In this document: piece by piece, positions 57,321 through 64,000 of the stretch
Layout: every line of letters starts with the position of its first letter
Numbering within the stretch: the stretch's first letter is position 1
Translations under genes and position numbers: made by a program
Source of the DNA: Osedax fenrisi
Lineage: Eukaryota; Annelida; Polychaeta; Sabellida; Siboglinidae
Reading direction: 5' to 3'
DNA length: 64,000 nucleotides
NCBI GenBank assembly: GCA_964019155.1
Contig: OZ025244.1
Span: forward strand, 23,259,529 to 23,323,528
Notes under the pieces: generated by a model
Told to the model about the DNA's origin: nothing
Database searches by the model: none
The model's input: only the letters and a program-made list of their open reading frames with translations

Positions 57321-60300
57321 GTATAGGTAGCTATAGGTAGTATAGGTAGCTATAGGTAGTATAGGTAGCTATAGGTAGTACACGGTAGCTATAGGTAGTA
57401 CACGATAGCTATAGGTAGTACACGGTAGCTATAGGTAGTATAGGTAGCTATAGGTAGTATAGGTAGCTATAGGTAGTACACGGTAGCTATAGGTAGTACA
57501 CGGTAGCTATAGGTAGTACACGGTAGCTATAGGTAGTATAGGTAGCTATAGGTAGTACACGGTAGCTATAGGTAGTATAGGTAGCTATAGGTAGTATAGG
57601 TAGCTATAGGTAGTACACGGTAGCTATAGGTAGTACACGGTAGCTATAGGTAGTATAGGTAGCTATAGGTAGTATAGGTAGCTATAGGTAGTATAGGTAG
57701 CTATAGGTAGTATAGGTAGTATAGGTAGTATAGGTAGCTATAGGTAGTATAGGTAGCTATAGGTAGTATAGGTAGCTATAGGTAGTATAGGTAGCTATAG
57801 GTAGTATAGGTAGCTATAGGTAGTATAGGTAGCTATAGGTAGTACACGGTAGCTATAGGTAGTACACGGTAGCTATAGGTAGTACACGGTAGCTATAGGT
57901 AGTATAGGTAGCTATAGGTAGTACACGGTAGCTATAGGTAGTATAGGTAGCTATAGGTAGTATAGGTAGCTATAGGTAGTATAGGTAGCTATAGGTAGTA
58001 TAGGTAGCTATAGGTAGTACACGGTAGCTATAGGTTGTATAGGTAGCTATAGGTAGTATAGGTAGCTATAGGTAGTATACGGTAGCTATAGGTAGTATAC
58101 GGTAGCTATAGGTAGTACACGGTAGCTATAGGTTGTATAGGTAGCTATAGGTAGTACACGGTAGCTATAGGTAGTACACGGTAGCTATAGGTAGTATAGG
58201 TAGCTATAGGTAGTACACGGTAGCTATAGGTAGTATAGGTAGCTATAGGTAGTACACGGTAGCTATAGGTAGTATAGGTAGCTATAGGTAGTACACAGTA
58301 GCTATAGGTAGTATAGGTAGCTATAGGTAGTATAGGTAGCTATAGGTAGTACACGGTAGCTATAGGTAGTACACGGTAGCTATAGGTAGTATACGGTAGC
58401 TATAGGTAGTATAGGTAGCTATAGGTAGTATAGGTAGCTATAGGTAGTATAGGTAGCTATAGGTAGTATAGGTAGCTATAGGTAGTACACGGTAGCTATA
58501 GGTAGTATACGGTAGCTATAGGTAGTATAGGTAGCTATAGGTAGTATAGGTAGCTATAGGTAGTATAGGTAGCTATAGGTAGTATACGGTAGCTATAGGT
58601 AGTATAGGTAGCTATAGGTAGTACACGGTAGCTATAGGTAGTACACGGTAGTTATAGGTAGTACACGATAGCTATAGGTAGTACACGGTAGCTATAGGTA
58701 GTATAGGTAGCTATAGGTAGTACACGGTAGCTATAGGTAGTATAGGTAGCTATAGGTAGTACACGGTAGCTATAGGTAGTATAGGTAGCTATAGGTAGTA
58801 TACGGTAGCTATAGGTAGTATACGGTAGCTATAGGTAGTACACGGTAGCTATAGGTAGTACACGGTAGCTATAGGTAGTATAGGTAGCTATAGGTAGTAC
58901 ACGGTAGCTATAGGTAGTATACGGTAGCTATAGGTAGTATAGGTAGCTATAGGTAGTATAGGTAGCTATAGGTAGTATAGGTAGCTATAGGTAGTATAGG
59001 TAGCTATAGGTAGTATAGGTAGCTATAGGTAGTATAGGTAGCTATAGGTAGTATACGGTAGCTATAGGTAGTATAGGTAGCTATAGGTAGTATAGGTAGC
59101 TATAGGTAGTATAGGTAGCTATAGGTAGTATAGGTAGCTATAGGTAGTACACGGTAGCTATAGGTAGTATAGGTAGCTATAGGTAGTATAGGTAGCTATA
59201 GGTAGTACACGGTAGCTATAGGTAGTACACGGTAGCTATAGGTAGTATAGGTAGCTATAGGTAGTACACGGTAGCTATAGGTAGTACACGGTAGCTATAG
59301 GTAGTATAGGTAGCTATAGGTAGTATAGGTAGCTATAGGTAGTATAGGTAGCTATAGGTAGTACACGGTAGCTATAGGTAGTATAGGTAGCTATAGGTAG
59401 TACACGGTAGCTATAGGTAGTATAGGTAGCTATAGGTAGTATAGGTAGCTATAGGTAGTACACGGTAGCTATAGGTAGTACACGGTAGCTATAGGTAGTA
59501 TAGGTAGCTATAGGTAGTATACGGTAGCTATAGGTAGTATACGGTAGCTATAGGTAGTATAGGTAGCTATAGGTAGTACACGGTAGCTATAGGTAGTACA
59601 CGGTAGCTATAGGTAGTACACGGTAGCTATAGGTAGTACACGGTAGCTATAGGTAGTATACGGTAGCTATAGGTAGTATAGGTAGCTATAGGTAGTACAC
59701 GGTAGCTATAGGTAGTACACGGTAGCTATAGGTAGTACACGGTAGCTATAGGTAGTACACGGTAGCTATAGGTAGTATAGGTAGCTATAGGTAGTACACG
59801 GTAGCTATAGGTAGTATAGGTAGCTATAGGTAGTATAGGTAGCTATAGGTAGTACACGGTAGCTATAGGTAGTATAGGTAGCTATAGGTAGTATAGGTAG
59901 CTATAGGTAGTATAGGTAGCTATAGGTAGTATAGGTAGCTATAGGTAGTATAGGTAGCTATAGGTAGTATAGGTATCTATAGGTAGTATAGGTAGCTATA
60001 GGTAGTACACGGTAGCTATAGGTAGTATACGGTAGCTATAGGTAGTATAGGTAGCTATAGGTAGTATAGGTAGCTATAGGTAGTATAGGTAGCTATAGGT
60101 AGTATACGGTAGCTATAGGTAGTATAGGTAGCTATAGGTAGTACACGGTAGCTATAGGTAGTACACGGTAGTTATAGGTAGTATACGGTAGCTATAGGTA
60201 GTACACGGTAGCTATAGGTAGTACACGGTAGCTATAGGTAGTATAGGTAGCTATAGGTAGTACACGGTAGCTATAGGTAGTATACGGTAGCTATAGGTAG

Positions 60301-63300
60301 TATAGGTAGCTATAGGTAGTATACGATAGCTATAGGTAGTATACGGTAGCTATAGGTAGTATACGGTAGCTATAGGTAGTATACGGTAGCTATAGGTAGT
60401 ATAGGTAGCTATAGGTAGTATAGGTAGCTATAGGTAGTACACGGTAGCTATAGGTAGTATAGGTAGCTATAGGTAGTATAGGTAGCTATAGGTAGTACAC
60501 GGTAGCTATAGGTAGTATAGGTAGCTATAGGTAGTACACGGTAGCTATAGGTAGTACACGGTAGCTATAGGTAGTATAGGTAGCTATAGGTAGTATAGGT
60601 AGCTATAGGTAGTATAGGTAGCTATAGGTAGTATAGGTAGCTATAGGTAGTATAGGTAGCTATAGGTAGTATAGGTAGCTATAGGTAGCTATAGGTAGCT
60701 ATAGGTAGTATAGGTAGCTATAGGTAGTACACGGTAGCTATAGGTAGTACACGGTAGCTATAGGTAGTACACGGTAGCTATAGGTAGTACACGGTAGCTA
60801 TAGGTAGTATAGGTAGCTATAGGTAGTATAGGTAGCTATAGGTAGTATAGGTAGCTATAGGTAGTACACGGTAGCTATAGGTAGTACACGGTAGCTATAG
60901 GTAGTACACGGTAGCTATAGGTAGTACACGGTAGCTATAGGTAGTATAGGTAGCTATAGGTAGTATAGGTAGCTATAGGTAGTATAGGTAGCTATAGGTA
61001 GTACACGGTAGCTATAGGTAGTACACGGTAGCTATAGGTAGTACACGGTAGCTATAGGTAGTATAGGTAGCTATAGGTAGTATAGGTAGCTATAGGTAGT
61101 ACACGGTAGATATAGGTAGTATAGGTAGCTATAGGTAGTATAGGTAGCTATAGGTAGTATAGGTAGCTATAGGTAGTACACGGTAGCTATAGGTAGTACA
61201 CGGTAGCTATAGGTAGTACACGGTAGCTATAGGTAGTATAGGTAGCTATAGGTAGTACACGGTAGCTATAGGTAGTATAGGTAGCTATAGGTAGTACACG
61301 GTAGCTATAGGTAGTATAGGTAGCTATAGGTAGTATATGTAGCTATAGGTAGTACACGGTAGCTATAGGTAGTACACGGTAGCTATAGGTAGTATAGGTA
61401 GCTATAGGTAGTATACGGTAGCTATAGGTAGTATAGGTAGCTATATGTAGTACACGGTAGCTATAGGTAGTATAGGTAGCTATAGGTAGTATAGGTAGCT
61501 ATAGGTAGTACACGGTAGCTATAGGTAGTACACGGTAGTTATAGGTAGTACACGATAGCTATAGGTAGTATAGGTAGCTATAGGTAGTACACGGTAGCTA
61601 TAGGTAGTATAGGTAGCTATAGGTAGTATAGGTAGCTATAGGTAGTACACGGTAGCTATAGGTAGTACACGGTAGCTATAGGTAGTACACGGTAGCTATA
61701 GGTAGTACACGGTAGCTATATGTAGTATAGGTAGCTATAGGTAGTACACGGTAGCTATAGGTAGTATAGGTAGCTATAGGTAGTATAGGTAGCTATAGGT
61801 AGTATAGGTAGCTATAGGTAGTATAGGTAGCTATAGGTAGTATAGGTAGCTATAGGTAGTATAGGTAGCTATAGGTAGTACACGGTAGCTATAGGTAGTA
61901 TACGGTAGCTATAGGTAGTATAGGTAGCTATAGGTAGTATAGGTAGCTATAGGTAGTACACGGTAGCTATAGGTAGTATAGGTAGCTATAGGTAGTATAG
62001 GTAGCTATAGGTAGTACACGGTAGCTATAGGTAGTATAGGTAGCTATAGGTAGTATACGGTAGCTATAGGTAGTATAGGTAGCTATAGGTAGTACACGGT
62101 AGCTATAGGTAGTACACGGTAGCTATAGGTAGTACACGATAGCTATAGGTAGTACACGGTAGCTATAGGTAGTACACGGTAGCTATAGGTAGTATAGGTA
62201 GCTATAGGTAGTATAGGTAGCTATAGGTAGTATAGGTAGCTATAGGTAGTACACGGTAGCTATAGGTAGTATAGGTAGCTATAGGTAGTATAGGTAGCTA
62301 TAGGTAGTATAGGTAGCTATAGGTAGTATAGGTAGCTATAGGTAGTACACGGTAGCTATAGGTAGTATACGGTAGCTATAGGTAGTATAGGTAGCTATAG
62401 GTAGTATAGGTAGCTATAGGTAGTATAGGTAGCTATAGGTAGTACACGGTAGCTATAGGTAGTACACGGTAGCTATAGGTAGTACACGGTAGCTATAGGT
62501 AGTATAGGTAGCTATAGGTAGTATAGGTAGCTATAGGTAGTATAGGTAGCTATAGGTAGTACACGGTAGCTATAGGTAGTATAGGTAGCTATAGGTAGTA
62601 CACGGTAGCTATAGGTAGTATAGGTAGCTATAGGTAGTATAGGTAGCTATAGGTAGTATAGGTAGCTATAGGTAGTATAGGTAGCTATAGGTAGTATAGG
62701 TAGCTATAGGTAGTATAGGTAGCTATAGGTAGTACACGGTAGCTATAGGTAGTATAGGTAGCTATAGGTAGTATACGGTAGCTATAGGTAGTATAGGTAG
62801 CTATAGGTAGTACACGGTAGCTATAGGTAGTACACGGTAGCTATAGGTAGTATAGGTAGCTATAGGTAGTACACGGTAGCTATAGGTAGTATAGGTAGCT
62901 ATAGGTAGTATAGGTAGCTATAGGTAGTACACGATAGCTATAGGTAGTATAGGTAGCTATAGGTAGTATAGGTAGCTATAGGTAGTACACGGTAGCTATA
63001 GGTAGTACACGGTAGCTATAGGTAGTATAGGTAGCTATAGGTAGTATAGGTAGCTATAGGTAGTACACGGTAGCTATAGGTAGTACACGGTAGCTATAGG
63101 TAGTACACGGTAGCTATAGGTAGTACACGGTAGCTATAGGCAGTACACGGTAGCTATAGGTAGTACACGGTAGCTATAGGTAGTACACGGTAGCTATAGG
63201 TAGTACACGGTAGCTATAGGTAGTACACGATAGCTATAGGTAGTACACGGTAGCTATAGGTAGTACACGGTAGCTATAGGTAGTATAGGTAGCTATAGGT

Positions 63301-64000
63301 AGTATACGGTAGCTATAGGTAGTACACGGTAGCTATAGGTAGTACACGGTAGCTATAGGTAGTATAGGTAGCTATAGGTAGTATAGGTAGCTATAGGTAG
63401 TACACGATAGCTATAGGTAGTATAGGTAGCTATAGGTAGTATAGGTAGCTATAGGTAGTATAGGTAGCTATAGGTAGTATAGGTAGCTATAGGTAGTATA
63501 GGTAGCTATAGGTAGTACACGATAGCTATAGGTAGTATAGGTAGCTATAGGTAGTATAGGTAGCTATAGGTAGTATAGGTAGCTATAGGTAGTATAGGTA
63601 GCTATAGGTAGTATAGGTAGCTATAGGTAGTATAGGTAGCTATAGGTAGTACACGATAGCTATAGGTAGTATAGGTAGCTATAGGTAGTATAGGTAGCTA
63701 TAGGTAGTATAGGTAGCTATAGGTAGTACACGGTAGCTATAGGTAGTACACGGTAGCTATAGGTAGTATAGGTAGCTATAGGTAGTACACGGTAGCTATA
63801 GGTAGTACACGGTAGCTATAGGTAGTACACGGTAGCTATAGGTAGTATAGGTAGCTATAGGTAGTACACGGTAGCTATAGGTAGTATAGGTAGCTATAGG
63901 TAGTATAGGTAGCTATAGGTAGTATAGGTAGCTATAGGTAGTACACGGTAGCTATAGGTAGTATAGGTAGCTATAGGTAGTACACGGTAGCTATAGGTAG

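Larger units (their letters stand above)
34993..64000 (+). repeat. 19/20-bp satellite array, right block (continues beyond window)
   Basis: Same strand and same three unit types as the left block, with far fewer irregular units. Types A and B dominate; C is a minority. Kilobase-scale duplicated blocks can be followed by rare variants (gttata, acgata, gtatactata, ctatatgtag, ggttgtat, gatagctcta). The array reaches the last base of the window, so its true length exceeds 46 kb. Confidence 0.98.

Noticed and set aside
17551..64000. CRISPR array
   Set aside because: The repeats are 19-20 bp and directly adjacent, with no unique spacers and no cas genes, and the genome is eukaryotic.
17551..64000. 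Telomeric repeat tract
   Set aside because: The unit has no TTAGGG-like core and is 19-20 bp long. A subtelomeric location remains possible, but the array is not canonical telomere.

Overview
This is a nuclear fragment from an AT-rich metazoan genome. It carries one intron-containing, intact beta-tubulin gene with GT-AG introns, surrounded by degenerate non-LTR retrotransposons, tRNA-derived SINE-like elements, long (ATT)n and (AT)n microsatellites, and a satellite array of more than 46 kb that runs off the right edge. The invertebrate-type tubulin and the mix of RTE-like and CR1/L2-like LINEs suggest an invertebrate (flatworm, cnidarian and other lophotrochozoan genomes have this flavour), but nothing in the sequence fixes the phylum.

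Layout. 1-435: minus-strand CR1/L2-like LINE fragment cut by the window edge. 436-2294: AT-rich sequence with a long (ATT)n tract and the tubulin 3' flank. 2295-8307 (minus): complete beta-tubulin gene in five coding exons; their lengths sum to 1344 bp, i.e. 447 codons plus stop, in frame throughout. Intron 1 is about 4 kb and holds a SINE-like element, microsatellites, a cluster of GACCCC/ATACGGAC motifs and a 956-bp segment bounded by inverted repeats. 8308-8710: CpG-rich promoter region with two identical TATA segments 32 bp apart.

8746-11150: G/C-tract hairpins, then a plus-strand RTE-like LINE remnant interrupted by a minus-strand RTE-like remnant, with a 66-bp near-perfect palindrome at one junction. 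11150-17550: AT microsatellites, a minus-strand SINE-like element with an (ATT)n tail, a homopolymer G run, a minus-strand CR1/L2-like LINE remnant of about 2.4 kb, and AT-rich sequence with a cluster of CACGTG/TGACGTCA motifs just before the satellite.

17551-64000 is one satellite, apart from a 200-N gap at 34793-34992. It is built of three interchangeable 19-20 bp units that share ggtagctataggtagta and differ at the end (ta, tac or cac). Unit order is not random: kilobase-scale blocks recur with rare mutations at constant offsets (2182, 3540, 3588, 3744 bp). Two unit types create a CpG at the unit junction and the third does not. The satellite is strand-asymmetric (G over C) and has a roughly 10-bp internal periodicity. 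It is the most unusual object here; a centromeric, subtelomeric or sex-chromosome role is possible but not shown by the sequence.

The only gene likely to be functional is beta-tubulin. Everything else recognisable is mobile-element debris or tandem repeat.
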